Assembly (NCBI GenBank): GCA_016280595.1
Contig: JAEEHB010000021.1
Coordinates: forward strand, 1-39,958
Source: Clostridiaceae bacterium
GTDB lineage: Bacteria; Bacillota; Clostridia; Oscillospirales; Acutalibacteraceae
Length of the DNA stretch: 39,958 nt
Direction: 5' to 3'
The position numbers were made by a program, and so were the translations under genes. Shown one piece after another: positions 1 to 7,733 of this stretch; the first letter of the stretch is position 1; the number at the start of each line of letters is the position of its first letter. The notes under the pieces are model-generated. The model was given only the letters and a program-made list of their open reading frames with translations. It had not been told where the DNA came from and searched no databases.

Positions 1-107
1 CGTGACGCCGCTGCCGGTGGCAGATAAAGGCGTTACGCTGAGATGAAGAAACAAGGAGTATCACGACGCGAACCAGCGAGTGAGACGACTATGTTTCTGA
101 GGGGAAA

Positions 108-138
108 GTCGAGGAATCTCACTCATAGATCCTTCGAC
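108..138. repeat. Imperfect hairpin repeat, 12-bp arms
   Basis: Arms GTCGAGGAATCT (108-119) and AGATCCTTCGAC (127-138) pair with one G-T wobble and one mismatch around a 7-base loop. An outer CTGAG/CTCAG pair (about 98-102 and 151-155) could extend the stem. From memory, similar sequence is a common dispersed intergenic repeat in gut Clostridia; no search was made. No gene overlaps it. Confidence 0.5.
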
Positions 139-257
139 TCGCTCTGCTCGCTCAGGATAACAGTAGGGCACGGGTTTATCCGCTCCTATGGGATAAAAAA
201 ACACCCATCGAATACGATGAGTGATGAGCGGTGCTGCGCACGGCAAGCAGATTTTTT

Positions 258-323
258 GTGTGCCTAATCGTAAAGGCCGAAGGAATACTTTGTGTATTCC
301 GAGGAGTTTCCGCAACGGCACAC
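258..323. repeat. Nested hairpin element N1
   Basis: A perfect 7-bp outer stem, GTGTGCC (258-264) with GGCACAC (317-323), encloses a perfect 7-bp inner stem, GGAATAC (282-288) with GTATTCC (294-300), across a TTTGT loop. The two stems are separated by unpaired or weakly paired internal loops of about 17 bases. The central palindrome AATACTTTGTGTATT also occurs in element N2. Confidence 0.55.
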
Positions 324-407
324 GGATACCGGAGTGCTGTTAAAGACAAAACGATAGGGGCGCCACGGCAGAGTTGACATGCTCAGATTGGCGAGAGGAT
401 TTTTTGC

Positions 408-469
408 CCGCTGAAGTCGAGAAATTGCAGTAATACTTTGTGTATTGCAAGATTTCGAGACGATAGCGG
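408..469. repeat. Nested hairpin element N2
   Basis: Outer CCGCT (408-412) pairs with AGCGG (465-469). Inside, GAAAT (421-425) pairs with ATTTC (452-456), TTGC (425-428) with GCAA (47 bases downstream arm, 447-450), and AATAC (432-436) with GTATT (442-446) over a TTTGT loop. The nested layout matches N1, and the centre is identical, while the outer arms differ. Confidence 0.55.
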
Positions 470-526
470 ACGGAAAATAGTCTGTCAAGATGGGTATGGT
501 AATTCTGCCGGGGCGTCCCCCTAAAT

Positions 527-567
527 GGTAAAATGCGCAGAACGACTGGCATTCTACGCATTTTACC
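527..567. repeat. Perfect 11-bp inverted repeat
   Basis: GGTAAAATGCG (527-537) and CGCATTTTACC (557-567) are exact inverted copies. The 19-base interior can form a further AGAA/TTCT stem. There is no T-run after the 3' arm on either strand, so it is not a typical intrinsic terminator. It lies about 105 bases past the end of the minus-strand gene at 673. Confidence 0.55.
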
Positions 568-672
568 GGATGGCTTTTCATTTGTTGCTCACAAATACAA
601 GTTTAGCACTTGCAAGATTATTATAGCATATCTTTGTCTGTTGTCAAGTTTTTTTTGATAGTTGACTCTGCG

Positions 673-1908
673 TCAGCCCTGCGCGGCGCCCGATACGGCT
701 GAATCCGAAGACTCGGGAACAGCCGAAGTTTCAGTCGGAATTTCGCGGATGTAATCCGCGCTCACCCAGCCGGAAGCGGAGTTGTAGGTGGTGTATGCCC
801 AGCCGTCAACGGACTTCGTAACGGTGATCACGGTGCCGTTGGGAATGCGCGCGAGCACTGCGGATGAAGTGTCCGCCGTAGCCCTCAGGTTGAGCGAACT
901 GCCCGCAGTCACAACCTTGTAATTCCCTTGTACCACAAGGTTTTCGGGCTTCGTTGTGGTAGTGGCTGCGGTGGTCTCCGCGTCAAGGATATCCTTGTTT
1001 ACGGTGATAAGCCCCCAGGCGCTCCCCTTTTTGGCAATAAACTTGCCGCCGGAGCCCGGCAGTATCATATCAAACTCAAAGGCTACCACTGCCTTGCCCT
1101 TGCGGTTTATGATGCCGCACATACCGTTTTTCTTCACGGGAGCGAGTCCGTCCGCAAACGGAAAAGCGCCGCTCTCCCCTGCCGGTTCATACTGGAAATC
1201 CACCGCGGTGACGCCGTTTTCATTGATGTAGCCCCATTTGCCGTTTCTCATAACGGGGGCGAGACCTTCCGAAAAATCGAGTGCGCCGTCATAGAGCAGA
1301 GCGATTTCAAGACTCAGGTTTTCGTTTATGAAGCCGAATTTTTTGCCGTCTTCGGGCGCTGTCTGCACGGGGTAAAGCCCGTTTTCGAGGCTCACTTCGT
1401 TCTTAACCACTTCGCCCGCGTAGCCGAGTTCGTCATACCAGGCAAGGTGGTTGCCCGTGCTGCTCCAGTATGCCGTTTTTTCGGGCTCTGTGATGCCGTG
1501 ATACTGGCGCGAGGTGACTGTTGCAGTTTCGGGGTCAATCAGCAGGCGGTATTCGGAGAGGGGGCCTTCGCACACATATTTCACACTGCGCCAGGCGTCG
1601 CTGACGGTATATATTTTATCCTGCCTCGCCTCTTCGGTAATAGTGCCGTCGGGTTTCATGATTCCCATTTTGCCCTGCTTGTCGGTGAATACGTTTATGT
1701 CACCGCCGAGGTATTCGACGTTTGCAACTTCGGCAAAGCCGTCGGTATCAAAGGTGCAGCCGAGCTGCTCAGCGGCTTTTCTTGCCTTTGACGCCCTCAC
1801 GGCTGAGACTGCCGCGCACAGCACAATCACGAGGATTAGAATTGCCGCAACGGCAATCACAAACCTCGGAGCAAGCGTGTATTTTCCTATTTTAATACCC
1901 TTTTTCAT
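673..1908 (-). CDS. Membrane-anchored WG-repeat and SH3-domain protein
   Basis: A 411-residue protein with a short basic N-terminus and one membrane segment (about residues 15-40), so the bulk should lie outside the cell. Residues about 75-310 carry WG-type repeats, seen as KMGIM, KFGFINEN, KWGYINENG, MCGIINRKG and AWGLI units. After a Thr-rich linker comes a bacterial SH3 domain (about 325-390; pattern LNLRATADTSS...GWVSADYI), a fold that usually binds peptidoglycan. A Ser/Glu/Ala-rich tail ends the protein. The start has an AGAGGAT ribosome site. It lies 17 bases after the GH5 gene stop and is probably cotranscribed with it. Likely a wall-associated surface protein; ligand unknown. Confidence 0.85.
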   Translation of the reverse strand: MKKGIKIGKYTLAPRFVIAVAAILILVIVLCAAVSAVRASKARKAAEQLGCTFDTDGFAEVANVEYLGGDINVFTDKQGKMGIMKPDGTITEEARQDKIYTVSDAWRSVKYVCEGPLSEYRLLIDPETATVTSRQYHGITEPEKTAYWSSTGNHLAWYDELGYAGEVVKNEVSLENGLYPVQTAPEDGKKFGFINENLSLEIALLYDGALDFSEGLAPVMRNGKWGYINENGVTAVDFQYEPAGESGAFPFADGLAPVKKNGMCGIINRKGKAVVAFEFDMILPGSGGKFIAKKGSAWGLITVNKDILDAETTAATTTTKPENLVVQGNYKVVTAGSSLNLRATADTSSAVLARIPNGTVITVTKSVDGWAYTTYNSASGWVSADYIREIPTETSAVPESSDSAVSGAAQG

Positions 1909-1925
1909 TATATTTATATCCTCTG

Positions 1926-3392
1926 TCAGAATACAATCGTGATTTTGTTTTTGCCTGCTTTTGTTTTGAGTTTAAGCACATCGCCCTCGATTTCATACTT
2001 GCCGCTCGCCTCAATGCTCGTCGGCTCGGCGTGCAGGTAAATCTCGGTGGGCTTTGTGAATTTGCCCTGCTGGGTGTATTCGAGTGTGTAGGTCTTTGTG
2101 TCTCTGCTGTAGGAGTAAGAGTCGATATCGCCCGTGACGGCCCTCGCGTAGGTTCTGCGCAGTTCGCCCATAATCGGAGCGTCAAGCAGGCCGTCGTAGT
2201 ATGCCCAGTAAGTCTGGCTCCACTGGAAGGAGTCAAATTTATCAAGCAGATATCTGATATGATGCAGCCAGTCCGTGCCGTCGCTCGTGCCGCCCCATTC
2301 GCCCACAAGCAGGGGCACATCAAGGCGCTGCTGGCTTCTTCTGTGCTCATCGAATATGCCGCCTACCCTGCCGTTGCTCGCGTATTTGTAAGCGGGCGTG
2401 TCAACCATCAGGTCATAGGCGTGCGGGGCGAAGCAGAGTTTCGCCTCTTTTTCGCCGTTAACGGTGACGGCGGGAGTGGAGTAGGGAATACCGAGATTGG
2501 AGTAATAGCTGTTTTCCATCATTATGATGCCGTTGTCAGTCACCTCGCGGATGGCGGCGGCTGTGGCGTTGAGGAAATCGGAGTAAACGCCGGTATCGAA
2601 TTTCTTAATAATGTCGTCCGCGCCTGAGGTCGCCTTGCGGAAAAGAGTGAAATCGTCAAACGGATCGAGGCACTTGATTACATCTTTGTTAAGCAGATTC
2701 TTTGCCGCCTGCTTCACGCTGAAGCGCTTGTCAAGAAGACCTGTTTTCACTGCGCCGGCTATGAGTTTTTTGAACACCTTACCGCCGTCAACACCGGGAT
2801 ATGGCTCGTTGAAAAGGTCAAAACCGAAGAGAGCGGGATGATCTTTAAAACGCTCGGCAACGTGCTTCCACATATTGCGGAAATAGGTCTGAAGGGGCAC
2901 GCCCTTGTATTTCTCGTTGTTCCAGAACGCGGTGAAGGAATTCTGTACCGCCTTGCCCCAGAAATAGCCTTCCGCCCACACGAAGCGCGCAGGCTGAAAT
3001 TCGGCGCCGCCGGTCATACACGCCCAGTTGGGTGCGCCGTCGCCGCCCGCGCCGTTGTCGCGGCCGCTGAAAAGATCCTGATGCATATCAAGGTAAAAAT
3101 AAATGCCGTATTTTGCGCACAGGTCGGCAACCGCCTGCACTTTGTCGATATATTCTTCGTTGTATTTGCCGGGCTGCGGCTCAATCGCGTCCCAGATTAT
3201 GCCGAGACGCACGATATTGAAGCCGTTGTCGGCAAGGCGCGAAACGGTGCGCTCGTCAAAATCGAGGGAGTATATTCGCTGCTTGCTGCCCTGAGGGTAA
3301 TCGCCCTTGTCGCAGAGATTTACGCCGTTGAACAGCCTCTGCCTGCCGTATTCGTCGGTGAATTTTCTGCCTTCGGTTCTGATTTTTTCCAT
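1926..3392 (-). CDS. GH5 glycosidase, endoglycoceramidase-like
   Basis: A 488-residue glycoside hydrolase of family 5 (clan A TIM barrel). The order of motifs resembles endoglycosylceramidases: RLFNGVNLCDKG near the start, a YLDMHQD strand (about 99-106), the acid/base Glu in FDLFNEPYPG (Glu196) and the nucleophile Glu in LLVGEWGG (Glu365). The last ~75 residues look like the beta-sandwich that ends this group. Endoglycoceramidases cut the whole glycan from glycolipid ceramides. No signal peptide is seen, so a cytoplasmic enzyme is suggested, which is unusual for a glycolipidase; the true substrate could be another lipid or aryl glycoside. Ribosome site GGAGAG precedes the ATG. The downstream partner is the WG/SH3 protein. 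Confidence 0.78.
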   Translation of the reverse strand: MEKIRTEGRKFTDEYGRQRLFNGVNLCDKGDYPQGSKQRIYSLDFDERTVSRLADNGFNIVRLGIIWDAIEPQPGKYNEEYIDKVQAVADLCAKYGIYFYLDMHQDLFSGRDNGAGGDGAPNWACMTGGAEFQPARFVWAEGYFWGKAVQNSFTAFWNNEKYKGVPLQTYFRNMWKHVAERFKDHPALFGFDLFNEPYPGVDGGKVFKKLIAGAVKTGLLDKRFSVKQAAKNLLNKDVIKCLDPFDDFTLFRKATSGADDIIKKFDTGVYSDFLNATAAAIREVTDNGIIMMENSYYSNLGIPYSTPAVTVNGEKEAKLCFAPHAYDLMVDTPAYKYASNGRVGGIFDEHRRSQQRLDVPLLVGEWGGTSDGTDWLHHIRYLLDKFDSFQWSQTYWAYYDGLLDAPIMGELRRTYARAVTGDIDSYSYSRDTKTYTLEYTQQGKFTKPTEIYLHAEPTSIEASGKYEIEGDVLKLKTKAGKNKITIVF

Positions 3393-3445
3393 AATAACTC
3401 TCCGTTTCGTGTATATGATAATTCAGATTGTTTTATATTTAATAA

Positions 3446-3518
3446 GGGGCGCATAGCGCCGATTGTATTATGCCCCGCATATCCTGTGCGGCTGGCGGAT
3501 GGTATCCGCCCCTACGGG
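3446..3518. repeat. REP-like repeat, copy A (full length)
   Basis: Three palindromes in a row: GGCGC-ATA-GCGCC, ATGC-CCC-GCAT, and GGCGGAT-GGT-ATCCGCC, ending in CCTACGGG. Copies C and D share the second and third palindromes, copies E and F the first and second. The loops differ while the arms are kept. It lies 51 bases beyond the 3' end of the RAYT gene. Confidence 0.75.
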
Positions 3519-3569
3519 ATACTACGTTTACTAACAGGCATTGTCCAGTTTCACCTGCTTGACTAATTG

Positions 3570-4052
3570 TTAATCCGGATAATACTCGTCTTTCTTCATA
3601 ATCCAGCTGACGGGATTGTCATTTATATAATTCCATTTTATTTCAAGGTCTTCCTCATCACGAATCACGTGGTCATAAAAGCCTTTCTGCCATATACTTT
3701 TACCGCATTTATGCGAAACCCACCGCTTTAATCCGCCTATTATTACGGAAACAGATTTGCAGTTTTCGCCATACATATGAAGCAATAAATGAATATGATT
3801 GGGCATTATAATATAGTTATCAACCGAGACGTTTTCATAATGCTGTTCGATTTGCAGAATTGCATTTTCAACAATTTTGCCATATGGTTTAAGAACTATA
3901 TCGGGCATATAGTTTTTGCCTGAGCCGGAAACAACCGAAGAAAGTAACTGCTTATGGTTTTCCGTGCATAACGTAATAAAATAAATGCCGTTTTCTTTAT
4001 ATTCAATTGTTTTCAGCCTGTTGGGCTTTCGTTCCGGCAGTTTTTCTTCCAT
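3570..4052 (-). CDS. REP-associated tyrosine transposase (RAYT, Y1 family)
   Basis: A 160-residue protein of the Y1/IS200-like HUH transposase superfamily, RAYT branch. It begins with the typical RLKTIEYKENGIYFITLCT stretch. The HUH metal-binding pair is in MPNHIHLLL (His86, His88). The catalytic Tyr is most likely Tyr126 in the WQKGFYDHVIRDE motif, followed by the usual YINDNPV. The length is normal and the frame intact, so the enzyme may be active. RAYTs nick and join single-stranded DNA at REP hairpins. Copies of a REP-like repeat lie on both sides of the gene, one inverted, as expected for such pairs. The ribosome site is not obvious. The gene looks richer in A/T than its neighbours, consistent with mobility. 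Confidence 0.9.
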   Translation of the reverse strand: MEEKLPERKPNRLKTIEYKENGIYFITLCTENHKQLLSSVVSGSGKNYMPDIVLKPYGKIVENAILQIEQHYENVSVDNYIIMPNHIHLLLHMYGENCKSVSVIIGGLKRWVSHKCGKSIWQKGFYDHVIRDEEDLEIKWNYINDNPVSWIMKKDEYYPD

Positions 4053-4079
4053 TTAATCCTGTTATAAGTAATTCTGTTG

Positions 4080-4130
4080 CCCCGTAGGGGCGGATATTAT
4101 CCGCCCGGAATGGCGGCTCTGCCGTCATTC
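4080..4130. repeat. REP-like repeat, copy B (inverted, partial)
   Basis: CCCCGTAGGGGCGGAT-ATT-ATCCGCC is the reverse complement of the 3' end of copies A, C and D, so this copy points the other way. It is followed by a second imperfect hairpin, GAATGGCGG (4108-4116) with CCGTCATTC (4122-4130). It begins 28 bases upstream of the RAYT start codon. Confidence 0.7.
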
Positions 4131-4150
4131 GCCGTGAGGCAAACTGTTTT

Positions 4151-4200
4151 TTATGCTTCGCATATCCTTGTAAGGCGGGCGGATGGTATCCGCCCCTACG
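4151..4200. repeat. REP-like repeat, copy C
   Basis: Contains the palindromes ATGC-TTC-GCAT and GGGCGGAT-GGT-ATCCGCCC followed by CTACG, in the same orientation as copy A, but without the first GGCGC palindrome. Lies between inverted copy B and copy D. Confidence 0.72.
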
Positions 4201-4263
4201 AATTACTACGGTCGTTTTTCTCGTTTGAGACTGCAAAGTTCAATCGTGATTGACAGACTCCGT

Positions 4264-4314
4264 TTTATGCTCCGCATATCCTGTGCGGCGGGCGGATGGT
4301 ATCCGCCCCTACGG
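4264..4314. repeat. REP-like repeat, copy D
   Basis: Contains ATGC-TCC-GCAT, then GCGG and GGGCGGAT-GGT-ATCCGCCC, ending CCTACGGG. It is nearly identical to copy C and to the right part of copy A. The rest of the gene-free stretch 4053-4439 holds only copies B-D and the hairpin at 4396-4422. Confidence 0.72.
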
Positions 4315-4395
4315 GATGCGGTGCATCTTATCGGCTTCTGCATTGTTCAGACAGCCGATGATATCAGCATATACTTACTTCTCTTATTATACATT

Positions 4396-4422
4396 CGGGC
4401 TGCCGCTATGAGCGACAGCCCG
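4396..4422 (-). terminator. Hairpin at 3' end of lipoprotein gene
   Basis: CGGGCTG (4396-4402) pairs with CAGCCCG (4416-4422), with a GCT/AGC inner pair. It begins 17 bases past the stop of the minus-strand lipoprotein gene. There is no clear T-run after it, so it may be a weak terminator or only an end-stabilising hairpin. Confidence 0.45.
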
Positions 4423-4439
4423 GTGTGAGTGATTTAATA

Positions 4440-5393
4440 TCAGTATTTGATATTGTAGATGTGCATGTAGTCGATGAGTTCCTGCTTGTCAACTACCATC
4501 TGCAAGCCGGCGACCTTGCCCTGACCCTTGATTGTGGTGTGGGTGGTCTGGTCGAGGGAAACAACGTGGTTATCCTTGGGGTTATAAACCAGCACTGTTT
4601 CGCAGTCGTGATAGGTGATGTTGTAGGAAATCTCTTTTGCAACTGCGGAAACGAAGCCGCCGTTGAGGTTTTCATCTATCTCCGCTCTGGACAGGGGGCT
4701 GAACACGGCACCGTGCTTGCTGGGTGCGCTTGTGCCTCCGTCGGGGGCGGGCTCGGGGTTATCCTCTGCTTTGAGGACTATCGTAATCTTATAATTGCCG
4801 TTTGAAAGTTCCTCGCATTTCGCGCTCTTGATACCGCTGGTATCGGTAAGCATGCAGCCCTTCGGGGTCTTGCATACGGGCCAGGAGCGCATATTGTTGC
4901 CCTTCTGCTGAACTTCGGGGTCCGCTTTTGCGTCTGCCTCGGTGGTCATGAAGTGGTCGGCGAGTTTGAGAGCCGCGTTGACAACTGTGCCGCCCTTTGA
5001 AACCTGCCTTGAAGCGCTGTCGGAGGGAAGCTCCTGATACTCAACCTTGGTAAAGCCGGGGGCATCCTTCTTGGCCTGATCCATAACCTCTGTGTAAGCG
5101 GCGAGAATTTCAGCTGTGGTTTCGGGTTTCTTAGCCGCTTCGGTTGTCTCCTCTTCGGAGGTTGACTCTTCTGAGGCGCTTTCGGAAGTCTCGGCCGCCT
5201 CGCTTGTTTCGGCGGGCGCGCTTTCGTCTGTTACCGCTTCGGTGGATTCCGCCTCGGCGGAGGTGCTTTCCGCTTCATCCGTAGTTTCCCAGGGAGCGGG
5301 CTCTGTTTCTTCGTTGCCGGCGGATTTGCTGCCGCAGGCGGCAAAAGCGAAGAGGATTGAAAGGGCTAAAAGAACTGCGAGAAGTTTTTTCAT
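4440..5393 (-). CDS. Lipoprotein with Ser/Thr/Glu-rich linker
   Basis: A 317-residue protein with a type II signal peptide: MKKLL, a hydrophobic core, and the lipobox FAAC with Cys at residue 20, so it should be tethered to the membrane outer face. Residues about 25-92 are a low-complexity Ser/Thr/Glu/Ala linker. The remaining ~225 residues form a compact domain I do not recognise, with four Cys (in VCKTPKGC, AKCEE and YHDCET) and a C-terminal half rich in beta-strand patterns. Good ribosome site GGAGGA. The gene follows the CxxC-repeat protein by 17 bases and is likely in its operon. No function is assigned. Confidence 0.8.
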   Translation of the reverse strand: MKKLLAVLLALSILFAFAACGSKSAGNEETEPAPWETTDEAESTSAEAESTEAVTDESAPAETSEAAETSESASEESTSEEETTEAAKKPETTAEILAAYTEVMDQAKKDAPGFTKVEYQELPSDSASRQVSKGGTVVNAALKLADHFMTTEADAKADPEVQQKGNNMRSWPVCKTPKGCMLTDTSGIKSAKCEELSNGNYKITIVLKAEDNPEPAPDGGTSAPSKHGAVFSPLSRAEIDENLNGGFVSAVAKEISYNITYHDCETVLVYNPKDNHVVSLDQTTHTTIKGQGKVAGLQMVVDKQELIDYMHIYNIKY

Positions 5394-5410
5394 AAGATTA
5401 TTCCTCCGAA

Positions 5411-7603
5411 TCAGAAGTTAATCATATATTTGGTGAAGAAGCCTACAACCTTGGTGAAGAAATCACCGAAGGCTCTGGACATAATAACGCCGGCGTGAGT
5501 GGGCAGACCTACCATATAATGGAGCCAGTGCTGCCAGAATTTGAGTTCGGCGCCGCAGCCGTCGCAGAGGAAGTCGTAGTCAGCGTCAACGTGAGCAAGT
5601 GATGAGCCCAAAGTGTAGCCACATCTCTCACATTTTGCAATGTGGCCCGAGCCGTCATCGGTTGAGGAGTAAACGAAGCTGTGGCCGAGAGCCGCGCCGT
5701 AATCTTCGGTCTGGGTGTCGCCGCATCTCTGGCATGCGCGCTCGCGCTTGCCGGTATTGGTACAATCGGGATCCTTGGTTACATGCCACTCGCCCCAGTT
5801 GTGGCCGAGAGCGGGAGTGAAGTTGTCTTTCACTAATTGTCCGCACACATTACACAAAGTTTCAGTATAACCTTCCTCTACACATGTAGCAGGATGAGGT
5901 GTTCCTTGATTACCGGTAGTATCATGATTAGTAAGAGTAGTTTTTGTTTCTTCTTCAAAACATCTTCCGCAAACACGTTTTTCTATTTTAGGAGTGGTAC
6001 AATCACCTGCTTGAGTAACGAACCAACCTTCTTCATCTTTTCCGTCTTGTCCCCCGCCCCAATCATGACCTTTTGCAGAGCCAACATCGGGGACAGCATC
6101 CGAAACATGTCCGCATCTGTCACAGGGAGCGGTTCTGGTGCCGTCCTTGGTGCAGCTTGCATCTCCGTTGGGCTTGTACTTATCTCCTTCCACCCAGTTT
6201 CCGTCTTCATCCTGATAACGCATATATTCTTTATTTTCGTATTTATGACCAAGAGCGGCTTTCTCTCCGTCCTCTTTTTTAAGCTGACAAATAAAGCCTT
6301 TATCGTTCACATTGATACGAGGATCAAGCGGATTTTCTTCAATTGATTTCTTGAGTGTTGAGTTTGAATCCTTATCAATTTGATTTGCAATAGTATCTAT
6401 TTCCGAATCATCCAAGCCCATATCGACAATAATCTGTCCGATAGTGAAAATTGCATAGTAAGCTATTCCTGAGCCGGATTCACAATCCGGGTCAGCGTTT
6501 ACAGCAAGAGGCTTGCTCGTTTCCGAGTTGGCGTAAACAGCACCATTATCACTCGGGCTCGTGTAAACCGTATAAGAAACGGTATGGCCGCATTCGGGGC
6601 GCTTACATTTGAATGTCAATGTGCATGACTCATAATTAGAGCTGAATTCAAAATTAACATATTCTCTCTGTGCGCCATCAATTCCGGCATCGTTAAACCA
6701 ATAATGCCCGAGTGCAGGGATAGTGTTCTCTTGTGTTTCACCGCAAATTATACATGTATAAGTATCCAAACCGGCAGTAGTACAGGTTGGTTCGGTGTGC
6801 AGAGACAACTGCCATTTGTGACCGCAGAAGAATCCGCAGACATCACATTTTCCGTCTTTGTTATCATCTTTATGAAGCTTTGTTTCTTCCGGGATATCAT
6901 CCACAGAATCAAAAATCTCTTTTTCGTCGACGGTAACTTTGTCGCAGTATTCACAAACTTTCCAGTGATAGTAGTCATCATGTTCAAAGCCACCTTTAAA
7001 ACTGTGGCTGAAGTTTTCGCAATCATGGAACCCGCAAGCAGTACAATCGCCAAAAGCGTTCAACTTGTGAGAAACGGTATCTAGACAATATATACATGTA
7101 TGGGTGCCGTCTTTATTGTCTTCATAAAAATGATTATCCGTTCCGCAGCCTTCATACTCAAGACCGCATTCCGAACAAGCTCCCTCCACTACTGCCTTGC
7201 CGTCTCCATCCTTTGGAAAATCGTGAGGTCTTTCCCAAGTCTGACTGCACGCTTTACAAACAGTTGAGTGGGTTTTGTCATTACAAGTGCCTGAATAAAC
7301 ACCATATTCTCCGCCCCAATGACCCTTTGTTGAACAATCATAAATGTATCCGCACTTTGTACACTGGCCATTGGTACTGCCATCTGCGAATACGTGATCC
7401 TCTGTTTTTTCTCCGCAATGACTGCAAGTAAAATAATGGCTTGAAGAGTTCTTTGGCCTGTAAGAATCTTCAACAACTTCGTGACCGTCTGTTTCGCAGT
7501 TCCATTCGCCCTCTGCGAATGCGGGTACGGCAAGTGCCACACAGCCGAATACCAAAGCGATACTCAGCAGGATGGAAATGAGCCTTTTGTTCATTTTCTT
7601 CAT
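5411..7603 (-). CDS. Secreted protein with many CxxC (zinc-ribbon-like) repeats
   Basis: A 730-residue protein with a signal peptide (about 1-30, ending VPAFA). I count fifteen C-x2-C pairs, for example CSHC, CTKC, CKAC, CSEC, CIYC, CDVC, CIIC, CDRC, CGRC, CNVC, CQRC and CERC, most followed by Gly and alternating with GH motifs such as ALGHNWGEW and ALGHSF. Such C-x2-CG/GH modules are common in secreted Clostridia proteins and could bind zinc or form disulfides; their role is not known to me. The last ~40 residues are hydrophobic and aromatic (PTHAGVIMSRAFGDFF...), perhaps membrane-associating. DNA for roughly 5830-7480 looks clearly more A/T-rich than for 5411-5830, suggesting a mosaic gene. 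Ribosome site AAGGAA. The downstream partner is a lipoprotein. Confidence 0.85.
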   Translation of the reverse strand: MKKMNKRLISILLSIALVFGCVALAVPAFAEGEWNCETDGHEVVEDSYRPKNSSSHYFTCSHCGEKTEDHVFADGSTNGQCTKCGYIYDCSTKGHWGGEYGVYSGTCNDKTHSTVCKACSQTWERPHDFPKDGDGKAVVEGACSECGLEYEGCGTDNHFYEDNKDGTHTCIYCLDTVSHKLNAFGDCTACGFHDCENFSHSFKGGFEHDDYYHWKVCEYCDKVTVDEKEIFDSVDDIPEETKLHKDDNKDGKCDVCGFFCGHKWQLSLHTEPTCTTAGLDTYTCIICGETQENTIPALGHYWFNDAGIDGAQREYVNFEFSSNYESCTLTFKCKRPECGHTVSYTVYTSPSDNGAVYANSETSKPLAVNADPDCESGSGIAYYAIFTIGQIIVDMGLDDSEIDTIANQIDKDSNSTLKKSIEENPLDPRINVNDKGFICQLKKEDGEKAALGHKYENKEYMRYQDEDGNWVEGDKYKPNGDASCTKDGTRTAPCDRCGHVSDAVPDVGSAKGHDWGGGQDGKDEEGWFVTQAGDCTTPKIEKRVCGRCFEEETKTTLTNHDTTGNQGTPHPATCVEEGYTETLCNVCGQLVKDNFTPALGHNWGEWHVTKDPDCTNTGKRERACQRCGDTQTEDYGAALGHSFVYSSTDDGSGHIAKCERCGYTLGSSLAHVDADYDFLCDGCGAELKFWQHWLHYMVGLPTHAGVIMSRAFGDFFTKVVGFFTKYMINF

Positions 7604-7705
7604 CAGTTTTCCTTCTTTCTTTGTGAGCTTGTTATCTTATCCCCGGATTCCAAGCCGGAGAATTTTAACCAAGGTAATGAATTGATGACTGCATCATCAT
7701 AAATC

Positions 7706-7721
7706 GAATTGCATGCAATTC
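7706..7721. other. Perfect 16-bp palindrome
   Basis: GAATTGCATGCAATTC is an exact palindrome in the 130-base gap upstream of the CxxC-repeat gene (start 7603) and just past the stop of the dehydrogenase gene (7734). Its length and dyad symmetry fit an operator for a dimeric regulator, but no promoter could be placed with confidence beside it. Confidence 0.4.
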
Positions 7722-7733
7722 ATTTGTTCTGCA

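Larger units (their letters stand above)
1..672. other. Gene-free, palindrome-rich intergenic region
   Basis: I find no credible gene here. Short open frames exist on both strands but lack good ribosome sites, and their codons run through inverted repeats. The stretch contains at least four hairpin elements, listed separately, plus a small GGGG-CGT-CCCC hairpin at 510-520. It lies beyond the stop of the minus-strand WG-repeat gene at 673, so its right part may be the 3' end of that transcript. The left edge is cut by the window, so a gene ending just outside cannot be excluded. Confidence 0.6.

Noticed and set aside
43-581. Overlapping short open frames on both strands of the left intergenic region
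   Set aside because: They run through inverted repeats, lack good ribosome sites and show no protein-like pattern.
928-1791. Long plus-strand frame opposite the WG-repeat gene
   Set aside because: Antisense shadow: the minus-strand product has recognised domains and a ribosome site.
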